NCBI GenBank assembly: GCA_047495785.1
Contig: JBLDXI010000003.1
Coordinates: 2,108,001 to 2,172,000 of the forward strand
From: Lepidodermella squamata
Lineage: Eukaryota > Gastrotricha
DNA: 64,000 nt
Direction of reading: 5' to 3'
A model generated the notes under the pieces. It did not search any database. It was not told the origin of the DNA and saw nothing but the letters and a program-made list of their open reading frames with translations. Below are positions 21,520 through 31,680 of the stretch, piece after piece. The translations under genes were made by a program, and so were the position numbers. Positions within the stretch are counted from its first letter, which is position 1. The number at the start of each line of letters is the position of its first letter.

Positions 21520-22493
21520 ATGATGATGATATCTACCGAAATGAGGTACAATTTCGTCCAGCTTAATACTACTTTTGGAGAAAAATTCAAGAAGCATTTC
21601 AGAAAAATCACCGATCACCTGAAGTACAAGGAAAGTCGGAAATTAGTCCTCAATGGAATCATGAAACATTTTTTGCCTGAAAATGAAGGTAACATAAAGG
21701 TAAAGCTGAATACTGCCCAGGTGGAACTCCAAATTTCAAGTGGCCGAATTCCTCGTAAAGTGACGGTATCGCCGAAGCTCGATCACTCAGAAAAGTGTTT
21801 TGGGACCCAACTGGATCTATTCGACCCTGGAGGGCCTATTAGACCCTATTAGACCCTATTGGAATCCAATCGGCAGTAACAATATTCTAGTCTGAATCGC
21901 TATCGAAATCGCTTTTAAAAACACGAGAAGAAAACAAATTTATAGGTTTCGTCACCTTTTTATTTTTTTTAAATCAAGGTGAGCTCTGAAATTTCTCAAA
22001 ATTAAACAGTTCGTCCAGAATCTTCGCCTCAAACTTCCACATTTTTTCCAAATTTTGCTGACGAAAGGTTATTTCTAAAAATTGAAAACAACGTATTTTG
22101 TCCACAGCGTTAGGACCCCTTGCGGTATGTAAATTAAGACTTCTACCGTTGTCTTCAATATTTCTTTTCCTGAAGTTACCGATTTTTAGAAATTGCGTTG
22201 GAATTGGACAAAATGTACCCCAATACAGTGGTGAATTGAAGTCATGAATTGAACTTACAGCCTGACACCTTCCATTATTTGTACAAACAGCATGTGTGCA
22301 AACAGCCCCGGCAAATCGTAAGAGCTTACGGCGCCATACGTTGTATCCTCCTCATTCCGAAAAAGCTCAAATTTCGCCAACATCTTGACTTTCCAATTCC
22401 AAAGGTAGTTGAATCACGTTGCCTGCGTAATTTCTATAATTCAATTTTAGAGGTTTTTTATTAATTTTCTTAATAATTGATAAGCTCCACGTG
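21520..22493. other. Intergenic region with one unsupported ORF
   Basis: An open frame at 21541-21852 (MRYNFVQLNTTFGEKFKK...) has a reasonable composition but no recognised domain and no splice or poly(A) context. It ends in a short tandem repeat, ATTAGACCCT. The remainder up to 22493 shows nothing apart from AT-rich sequence. Confidence 0.35.
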
Positions 22494-25400
22494 ATGTCCA
22501 GCAAGCGAGCTTTGGAGGATGATTTCGACGACGAGAATAAACGCGTGAAAACGAAGGAAGAAATCATTTCGATTCATGTTAACGAAAGCTCAAAGGGGAC
22601 AATTCTCGGTGCCGAAAGTTTGTTTCTCTCTTCGAATCTACCATCATTTTGTATTTTTCGAAATATTTTTGTTTGTAGAAAGCGAATTCATCCCGAAAAG
22701 TGAGCCTTTTCCTGAAACTTGTGAACATGAAGACGGAGAAGCTTGCCTACATTGCAATAAGCCGTTTTGCCAAGCTTGCATGCCTGGCCACGTGGAGCGA
22801 CTTAAACGCGAAAGTCTATGGATAACCAATAATGTAAAAAAATTGCAAATTATAATATTATAGAATCTACATTAATTTTCCTTTGGCCTATTCTCCGGGA
22901 ATTTTTCAATTTTACCTGTTTTATTTTATCGAAACAAATCTGCCTAAAAATACCTAAATCTTGAAATTTTCAAATTCGATTATTAATGACTCATCCTTTT
23001 TCGAAACAGCTGGGATTACCAATTTTAATAATTAATTTTCTCAAAAATTCAGACGAAAATTCAGATTCTCCCGGATAAAAAAGTTCGTCAGATTTTTTAA
23101 CTAAATCGAAAATTTCTATATGATTTCCCCATAATACTTAAATTTTTATTGTTTCTTATATGTTGTCCTATATAAATAATTATCGATATTTCATTATTCT
23201 AAAGTGATTCGGTGATTTCTTCAATATTAGAGGTCTTGGAGGCCAACATTCAAGATTTCAGGGTGTCCCAAAAGTTGCGAAACTATTTTCAAATTGGCAA
23301 CTTTTTGTGCGACATTCAACTAATTTTTTTTTAATTGAAGACCTGCCGAAAGAAAATTCCATCTTTTATCCACGATTCAACCGAAGAATGAAAAAATTGA
23401 ATGGTAACTTGTTCGGTAATTTTCGGTATTTTACCCGGTTGGACCAAATTTCCCCCAACTTTTTTAATCCCATTATTAAGTGACATGATTTATTACTATT
23501 CTCGTGATGGTTTGTTTGAACTTTTCTAAAAAATTTCTGGCCGTGAGATGTGAGATCGTCTCGCATTTTAGAGTTTCTGAACCCTTGTTCGTGTATTTTC
23601 TTTGCTTGCGTTACTTGTGAGACCCTATGTATATTTTCCAATTTTTCTAGTTCGCAAATCGACGTGAAACGGCTTTGAAAACCCTCGCGGAAGAAGCCGA
23701 CAATTTGGCGTCAAAAATCGACGAAAACGTGCGAGTCATGCAGCGTGAAATTGTTGATGCTGGCGAAAAGTTGATGGCTCGCCTACGGGAAGCGGTCGAC
23801 GATAAGGTGCTTCATTTGATGGCCGAGGCGCGTAAGCACGGCGAGAGTCAAAAGGCGAAACTTCGAAAAATGGCCACAACTGCCCCGCCGGGTGAAACCT
23901 GCAGCAAATTGCTGTTTTTGGCCGATAAAATGAGACAGGACCCTGGTTTCCCAACTGGCGGCGTTGTAGTTATTCATAAAGAATCAGTGGCATATGATGC
24001 TGAAGTAATTTCTCGGAAAAAAATTATTTATTTCGAATTTTTGAAAAATTTCTGTTGAATTTAGATTCAGGCGTATGAATCCGCGAAATCCGCTGAATTT
24101 ACAACGAATATATCCTTCGGGAAAAATGAAGCTTTAATCGAGAATTTGACGGCTCAAATCGATAATGTATTCCAAGTTTACGCCGCAGAGAATCAGAGTC
24201 CTAATGGACAAATGGTGAGAAATTTTAATTCTTAAACCTCAATTTTGATATTTTTTTTAAATTATTAGTTTGTCCCATTTGAAATTCGGAAATTTCACGA
24301 GGCGTTGAAGAAGGGCGATCTTGAAGTGGTGGAAAGCTGTTTTAATAGGCCGGCAATCTCCGATGAATTGGTCGAATTTATGGCCAATCACTGTGATGCA
24401 ACTAACCATCACCGAACGCCGCTCGTCCAAGCTGTCAAAAGCGGCAACAACGACCTTGTTCGGTATTTACTCGAGAAAAAGGCCGATCCGTTGCTGGCAT
24501 ACAAAACTGGCCCGCATTGCAACGATGCTGGGGGTCTGACGATTCATGAAGCCGTTGAAACTGGGAATATCGAAATTGCTCAGATGCTTTTAGACATGCA
24601 TCCCGAGCTTGTTAATACGAAAGATCAAAGCGGCCGGTCGCTGCTTCACCTCGCGTGCGTTAATTCGCTGCCGTTGGTGCAGCTGTTCTTGTTGGATTTA
24701 TCGCTGGAATTGGTCGATGATGACGGCGATACGCCGCTGGCTTCAGCCTGTGGTGCTGGATTTACGAAAGGAGTCGAATATTTGCTCGGTAATAATCATT
24801 ATTTTTAACTTGGGATTTCTATCTGCTGATTTAGAGCGTGTCCCAGAATTTTGTAATAGAGCAAAAATTTTCAGGAAATTGAACGAATTTTTTTGAAATT
24901 AGGTCCACTATGGGGAATCTTCTATCATTTATCCACGCTTTTACCCAAGAATTCGAAAATGTACCAGAAAATGTACCCTGAAGACCCCGATTGGTAACTG
25001 GTTCGGTAATTTTCGGGTTTTACCTGGTTGGATCAAATTTCTTCGGTTTTTTTAATCCCATTTACAAGAGACATACACTTTATTACTATTCTTATGGCAT
25101 TTTGGATTTTAAGATTTTCCTTATTATTTTTCCGTGCATTTCCTTCGTTTGCTTTACTTATGGGACACGCTGTATAACCGCTCACACTTTGCTCGACAGG
25201 ATTCTCAGGTTATCCAGTCCAAGAAATGACAATTTTTTCGAAATTTTTTCAATTTCTCAAGTTTTTCAAGTTAGCAAAAAAAATAAAAAATGAAAATGAA
25301 AATATAGAGAAAGAATCTTGCGAAAATCGGCAAAATTGGCGCTGAATAATAAATTGTTACAGGATAGAAAATCAAATCGGAAAAGTGGCATCAGGTAATT

Positions 25401-26512
25401 TTAAATTTTGAATATTCAGAAATTGAAAATTGAAAATATTAAAATTTGCCCAAAACCGAAATTTCTGAAATTTCACGATTAATTTAAAAATCCCATAAAT
25501 TAAGTTGAAATTCTCCGTTATATTCTGTATAAGACCTGGCCCTTGCCTTCAAAGCAAAAAAAATATTCGAGAATGACACCTTTCTCTGCATTTGGTGCCA
25601 AGTTTTGAAATTAGGTTCCGCACTTTAAAAAATATTCCTATTCTCCGAAACTTAACCCCATTTTCGATCACATATCGTATTTGGGAATTTAATTCCGGAA
25701 ACTACGGATATTGCAGATTGCAGAGCTGATATCAATTTCACATATCGATTTTCAATATTGATTTTAAAATTCAGTGATTTTTCCGATATCAAAAACTGTG
25801 AAAGGCAACATCGAAATTAGTCCCACATTCCTGAGAACCACCGGCGGCTTAAATTCAATATTCCGATTTTATAATGGTTCACCAGGAGTTTATAAATATT
25901 TTCAATTCACCTTTTCTGTGTCTAAATTTGAATCTTGATTTTTTTATTTTCTTAGAAAAAGGCGCCAATGTTCGCCATCGCAATTTCAAAGGTGAGACGC
26001 TGTTTCACGCGGCTGCTTTCGGCGGCAGTCTAGACGTCTTGAAACTCTTGTACCTCCGCATTCCCGACTTGATAAATGAACCGAACGACGAAGGCTTCAC
26101 CGCCCTACACATCGCTGTTCACGAGTCAAACCTGCCCATGGCCGAGTTGCTGCTTGACTGGGGCCTAGACATCAACGCCGCTGCGAATAAATTCGAGACA
26201 CCGCTGATTTTCGCCGTCGACATAGCAAATATCGACATGATCAAATTTCTAGTCGAACGCGGCGCTGATTCGCGCGCGCAAGACCACGAGGGTGACACAA
26301 TTCTACACCTGGCTGCGTTCAATAAATCTAGCAAGGGCGTGGAATTAGCGACGGTTGTGCTTGATCTCGACTCGAATTTGATCGACGTGCGTAACCACGC
26401 CGGTTACACGCCGCTGGACCTCGCGGCTTGCTATCAAAACTGGGACGTCGCCCGCTTGTTTCTATCGCACCGCCAGGCTTCGCTCAAGGTTGTTGAGCCG
26501 CCACTAGCGTGA
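22494..26512 (+). CDS. B-box zinc finger, coiled-coil and ankyrin-repeat protein (616 residues)
   Basis: Six exons join in phase: 22494-22608, 22679-22833, 23651-24004, 24065-24214, 24269-24788 and 25956-26512. Residues 1-38 are charged with a KR-rich patch. A B-box-like zinc site follows (CEHEDGEACLHCNKPFCQAC, then MPGHVERL), then a long helical region with coiled-coil character (about 91-258). Nine ankyrin repeats fill the rest, e.g. RTPLVQAVKSGNNDLVRYLL, GFTALHIAVHESNLPMAELL and GYTPLDLAACYQNWDVARLF. Order B-box, coiled coil, ankyrin is that of a TRIM-like scaffold lacking a RING; I see no RING cysteines before the B-box. Likely a cytoplasmic protein-interaction or ubiquitin-pathway adaptor (inference). 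Introns 2 and 5 carry related MITEs. Start chosen at the first in-frame ATG (GTGATGTCC). Confidence 0.85.
23259..23628 (+). mobile_element. Mariner-type MITE, copy 1
   Basis: This intron insertion begins CAGGGTGTCCCAAAAGTTGC and ends TTGTGAGACCCTA. The middle shares GGTAACTTGTTCGGTAATTT and TTTTTTTAATCCCATT-type blocks with 24835-25171 and, inverted, with 37305-37673. Ends of the GGGTGTCCC kind with TA flanks suggest a Tc1/mariner-related non-autonomous element. Confidence 0.65.
24835..25171 (+). mobile_element. Mariner-type MITE, copy 2
   Basis: It begins AGCGTGTCCCA and ends TGGGACACGCT, a perfect 11-bp inverted repeat, next to TA. The interior matches copy 1 (GGTAACTGGTTCGGTAATTT). It lies in intron 5 of the B-box/ankyrin gene. 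Confidence 0.72.
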
Positions 26513-26660
26513 TGCTGAAAAAAATCACGTGACTTTTGTTGACAGATTTTACGGTGTTTCAACGAGTATTTATGCTGCGGCATCTTTGTTTTTTCTGTTT
26601 CTATTTAGCTAAATTTGATAATGACTGATACTACAAAACCGTTGTGCTATCTGGTTTCCT

Positions 26661-26666
26661 AATAAA
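26661..26666 (+). terminator. Poly(A) signal of the B-box/ankyrin gene
   Basis: AATAAA about 150 nt after the TGA at 26510-26512. Confidence 0.65.
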
Positions 26667-27469
26667 ACAACCTTGATGCTGACTCGGATTTTTTTTAATT
26701 TCATGAATACAACAACAATAATAAAAATTCCACCTCAAATGTTTTTATCGTAAATTTCATCCCGATTTCTTCGCATTTTCAGCGAGTGGGTTCCCAGGTG
26801 AGACGTGGCGCCATGGTGTGCGCCCTTTGTTCTGCACCGCCGCGCTCGAGTGCGTAACTGCGAGCGCTCTCAACTTTGACGAGTGGGTGGGTACTCGCGC
26901 GTCGTGGCAGCAGATAGATCAAGGTGATAGCGATTCGCGGAGCCGCTCGGTTACGAAGCACGAGCGTTACGCTGTATTTCTAACAGCCAGCCGTCGTCGT
27001 TGATTGAAATTAACCACTATCAGCGGCATTTAGTACTTCGACCGCAAAGTTTGCTACTTGCGGCGCTGTTTCTTCGTCGCTTTTTCTTTTTATTACCACA
27101 TTACGAGGTCAGTCTGGCGTAATGATCGTGTGCGATCAGTGCTCTCGCTAATAATTAAATTGGGTCACTTCCAGGTCACGCCGCAATAAATCAGCGCAGC
27201 GATTTTATTGTTTTAATCTATGCCTTAGCCTAGTCAGCTCGCTTACCGCAACTTGTTTCAAGTGCCAGAATTTTTCAAAAATCTTATAACTAGAATGGTT
27301 GGTACCAATTTTGTTGAAAGAAGCTCCGTTTTTCCTTATCATCCCTAATTTGCCTCCAGTTTTAAAAGGCCACAACCCAACAGTTAACAGTTTTTTTTCT
27401 TATTTTCCCCGAGCTTTTTCACAGCTTTTTTTACTGCTTTTACTTTGTCTGTTAGAACACATTTTTCTA
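26667..27469. other. Intergenic region, likely promoter of the F-box gene
   Basis: Bases 26780-27000 are markedly more GC-rich than the surroundings and open in several frames on both strands, but no domain is recognised. No TATA box stands out. The F-box gene starts at 27470. Confidence 0.4.
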
Positions 27470-29376
27470 ATGAGCACCTATAACTTGCGTCGAAGGAAAA
27501 ATTCGTCTCCCGATTCAGATTACTCGCTTTCGTCACCTAAAAAGCCATCAACTCGCGTTACATCTATCGAAAACTTACCGAAAGAAATTTTATTGAAGAC
27601 CTTGCTCTACCTCGACACGGCCGATCTTTATTCTAGTTGCATTCTCGTGTGTAAAAGGTAATTTTGTCGCGACGAAAAGTGATGCCGAATTCACGTTGTT
27701 GTAACGCGATTTTCTCGAGTAAAAACATGCGAGTTAAGTGCGCACGTGGCGTCACAGTGACGTCATAAAATCAGCTCTTAATGATTTCGGCATCACTTCT
27801 GTCAACAAACCTCACTCGATTTAATTCCAATTTCACAGTTGGCATAAGCTGCTCGACTCCGATGGTTTTTTCGAGTTGATTCTCAACCGAGAATTCAGCG
27901 AACGGCACATCAGTGACCTGAAGCGGAGTTCGCAATTCGCGCTGCAAAATCTCCGACTCGCCTTGAAGAAAAGCCCATTCTTTCGCCAAAACGGCTTGAC
28001 TTGGAGCGCTAAGGCTCCCGTAGGCACCCGGGTCCTCGCTCGGCCTAATGCCTCGTCGTGGTCGGCTGTTATGCCATTCATCGACTCCCAGCCGCTGTGT
28101 TGGGTACCGCCCAAGCCCGGCTCGCCTTATTCGACAGCTTTTTTGAATTTACGCAAACTCCTTCCGGCGGTAAGTTTTTTTGAAATATACCGGATCGTCA
28201 GGTCAGAATTCTAAAAAGTTACCCAATTTTTCATGTGCGTTGCATATCGTTGGCAGCGCGGCAGAAGGAAACGTAGGCTTGTTTAATTTTATTGCCATCT
28301 TTACCGCCAACGACGTTGCACTTAATCCGAACTACATTTTTATGTTTTGTTTATTCAACAAACTTTCACTAAACATGCCGGCAAGACGCTTTCCGCTTTC
28401 CAACTTGTTGAAAAAACGTGCGCATCAAAGGCTAAGTAGGTTTTTTATCGTCATAGATTGCAGTGAAATTTATTGCCATGAATGCGTATAATGCAATGAT
28501 TAATCATCAAAATAGCATTGACCGTTAACAAGTGAAATAGCACAGTGGTATGGTGAAATCTTTGAGATTTTGCTGCCTTCTGTTCCTTCTGCCGCGCTGC
28601 CAACGGTATGCTAATGAGGGTGCAACATAGGCTAATTGTCTCAAGATGGCAGGATAAGTTGCCAAAAATCGGGTAACAAATAGAAAATTCCTAGGAAATA
28701 GATGGAAATAGCCTTGCCCATCTTCGGCCGGAATTAGGAATTTATTAGGGCCAAATTTTGATTTTTGGTCCTTTTTTTATAGGAAATTCGATGTTTTCTT
28801 GCTCGTATTTTCAGGCATTTTTTCAAATAATAATTGCTTGTTATAAATTTTTCCTATTAGGAATCTTCATCAATCGGGCTCTCCATCGCAGTTACTGCGC
28901 CTAATGGAAAAGGTTCTGGCGTTTTGTGTGTCGCAACTGTCAACAACCGATTCGCCCAGTCACCGGCTGTCGAGGTGACCGAAAATGGTTTATTATTTTT
29001 TTTATATTATTCATTTTTTCTACTAGTCTACCTGCGATGTGAAAATGTTGATGCCGCTGAGCGAAGGCGAGCGTTATCTAGCTGTTCGCTGCTCCGATTC
29101 TTTCACCGTGAAATTGCTGTTTCCGAGCGTCGCGGAGAAAATGCGACTCCGCTACCAGAATTCTGTGTTGCTTGCCATGTTTGTTACTTTTATTCGCTCA
29201 AATTGGAACTCGAATGTGATTCATTTTTTTTCAGGAGTCGTCATTACTTGCAGACGCATTTAGCGATTCGCAGTCTTCAACGGTCGAGCGAATATTTCGA
29301 GGCCACTAATCATGTGCAGGTTCTGTTACCGCAATGGCTGTTAGACGCCTTCAACGCGCTTCCGAATGAGGGATGA
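27470..29376 (+). CDS. F-box protein (308 residues)
   Basis: Five exons join in phase: 27470-27657, 27839-28169, 28861-28974, 29027-29178 and 29235-29376. After a basic, Ser-rich N-terminus (MSTYNLRRRKNSSPDSDYS) comes an F-box at about residues 33-80: IENLPKEILLKTLLYLDTAD, then SCILVCKSWHKLLDSDGFFE. The rest (e.g. MPLSEGERYLAVRCSDSF, and the ending WLLDAFNALPNEG) has no domain I can name. F-box proteins link substrates to SCF ubiquitin ligases through Skp1; the substrate is unknown. Intron 3 uses donor GAG|GTGACC and is only 52 nt. Exons 4 and 5 are duplicated downstream by the 1,836-bp repeat. A MITE lies in intron 2. Confidence 0.78.
28242..28611. mobile_element. 370-bp MITE in intron 2 of the F-box gene
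   Basis: The left end reads GCATATCGTTGGCAGCGCGG then CAGAAGGAA. The right end is its reverse complement with one change (28583-28611). The 29-bp inverted ends enclose AT-rich non-coding DNA. Confidence 0.78.
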
Positions 29377-30775
29377 ATGTCCCTGAATCGTGTTATTTTA
29401 ATTTATCAAACTGCGAGAGATTGTTCAACTTTATTTTATTGTGATTTTTGCAATTACGTCTTTCACAGAGTCGATTGTTACGCAATGTCTACATGCGTTG
29501 CATTCGCATTTCTGTTCGTTGCGTTGTTAGCTATTTGCAAAATTATCCAGCGAGTTAAACGTCAGCATCCTTCTCGGCCTTATTCTGCGAGTAAAAATAG
29601 GTTGTATTTTTTTTATGACTGGCGTGTTGAGAGGCCGCACTTCTACGCCTTTCATTATTGGCCGTGTGTATAATAGCGAGCTGCACTATTTACAAGCTAA
29701 ACATGCAATTAGCTGCGAAAGGTTTTCTGCCCGTAATTCATGGCAATGTGTCTGCATTTTCTGATTTCATTGATAATTTCACGTGTTCCTAGACTTGATT
29801 AAGCATTTCTGATTCAACTCAAACATCGGCAGCCGTTCAAACAAATGTTGAAGGTAATTTTTTTCAGTTTTTCTTGTTTGGTCGTTTTTTCGCTAAAACC
29901 GAGTGGTATCTAATTTTTCCATTAAATTGATAACATTCTTGAATTTCCTCCGCGAAATTTTAGTGTAAAGAAATTGTCTTGTTGGGGAACTTGAATTAAT
30001 TGAAAATTTCCGAGATTTAGGTAATTTCAAGATTTGGCACTGAACGCAAACGCAAGACTCATTTTTTTATTTATTTTTTTCATCAAAATTCGAAGAGTGA
30101 TTTCAGTTTTGAATCTCGCGCGGTCATGTGACGCGGGATATTTGTACGCGCCGCCGTGTTTAACATCAAATAGTACCTATTTCCCAGAATCATTACTCGC
30201 TTTTAAATCTTACCGCGTTTGGATTTTTCATGTCAAGCGTCAATATAACGACTTGATTTTTCCGCCCATTCGCACCTTGGCAGATTTTACCTGCTACCCG
30301 GCCCTACTCAATGATTTTCAAAAAGGTTCCGTAAAATTTCAGACCCTCTATTTTCTAATTAGTTACTCCACAATAGACCACTGAAATTTTTTCCAACCAG
30401 GTAGCGTTGGTTGAAAAGGAACTCTTTCGGTAAAAACCTATCAGGATAACCGATTTTAAAATTTTGCAAATGTTTTGTGAATTTTTCAATAAAGTGACAG
30501 TAAAATAAAAAATCATTTGGATTTTTTGAAAATAACTTGAAAAGTGGAAAAACAGCCCTGAAAGCGCTGAAGGATCAACGCCTAGTCTGGTCGGCTATTG
30601 GGAAATATTCAACGGAATTTCAGTAGATTATTCAGCTTCAAAGCAAAGAATCAGAGTTGCAAACCCTAAATTAATCAATGCAAATTTTACATTGAAAATG
30701 GAATGCCTGGTCTCATTGGAATTTATCAAACATTTTGCCAAAAATCTGTTGATTAATTTTTTCTGTTTTATTTAG
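29377..30775. other. Region between the F-box stop and the truncated remodeler exon
   Basis: Contains the probable F-box 3' UTR and a possible first exon for the remodeler at 29845-29853 (ATGTTGAAG|GTAATT). The short ORFs at 29377-29673 and 30034-30384 have no supporting features and recur unchanged in the second repeat unit. Confidence 0.4.
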
Positions 30776-30813
30776 GAAGAAAATGACGATCCTGATTCGG
30801 GCCCACCCGCCGA
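30776..30813 (+). pseudogene. Truncated copy of remodeler exon 2 at the duplication junction
   Basis: After the acceptor TTTAG the copy encodes EENDDPDSGPPA and then runs across the junction into F-box intron sequence, meeting a stop within about 20 codons. If spliced it would give a short chimeric product. Confidence 0.7.
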
Positions 30814-30862
30814 ACCGAAAATGGTTTATTATTTTTTTTATATTATTCATTTTTTCTACTAG

Positions 30863-31212
30863 TCTACCTGCGATGTGAAAATGTTGATGCCGCTGAGCGA
30901 AGGCGAGCGTTATCTAGCTGTTCGCTGCTCCGATTCTTTCACCGTGAAATTGCTGTTTCCGAGCGTCGCGGAGAAAATGCGACTCCGCTACCAGAATTCT
31001 GTGTTGCTTGCCATGTTTGTTACTTTTATTCGCTCAAATTGGAACTCGAATGTGATTCATTTTTTTTCAGGAGTCGTCATTACTTGCAGACGCATTTAGC
31101 GATTCGCAGTCTTCAACGGTCGAGCGAATATTTCGAGGCCACTAATCATGTGCAGGTTCTGTTACCGCAATGGCTGTTAGACGCCTTCAACGCGCTTCCG
31201 AATGAGGGATGA
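30863..31212 (+). pseudogene. Orphan copies of F-box exons 4 and 5
   Basis: Bases 30863-31014 and 31071-31212 repeat 29027-29178 and 29235-29376 exactly, including splice sites and the TGA. They lie downstream of the real stop and lack exons 1-3, so they are not a complete gene. A long transcript could splice exon 3 to them. Confidence 0.75.
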
Positions 31213-31680
31213 ATGTCCCTGAATCGTGTTATTTTAATTTATCAAACTGCGAGAGATTGTTCAACTTTATTTTATTGTGATTTTTGCAATTACGTCTTTC
31301 ACAGAGTCGATTGTTACGCAATGTCTACATGCGTTGCATTCGCATTTCTGTTCGTTGCGTTGTTAGCTATTTGCAAAATTATCCAGCGAGTTAAACGTCA
31401 GCATCCTTCTCGGCCTTATTCTGCGAGTAAAAATAGGTTGTATTTTTTTTATGACTGGCGTGTTGAGAGGCCGCACTTCTACGCCTTTCATTATTGGCCG
31501 TGTGTATAATAGCGAGCTGCACTATTTACAAGCTAAACATGCAATTAGCTGCGAAAGGTTTTCTGCCCGTAATTCATGGCAATGTGTCTGCATTTTCTGA
31601 TTTCATTGATAATTTCACGTGTTCCTAGACTTGATTAAGCATTTCTGATTCAACTCAAACATCGGCAGCCGTTCAAACAA

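Noticed and set aside
26779-27003. ORFs on both strands in the GC-rich patch before the F-box gene
   Set aside because: The openness is explained by high GC; there are no motifs and no splice or poly(A) signals.
28924-29376. Single 150-codon ORF as one exon of the F-box gene
   Set aside because: It runs through two clear short introns; the spliced frame of exon 4 (MPLSEGERYLAVRC...) is more protein-like and keeps phase.
29377-29673. 98-codon ORF directly after the F-box stop
   Set aside because: It begins right at the stop, has no start context or domain and is best read as 3' UTR; its second copy is only the tandem duplication.
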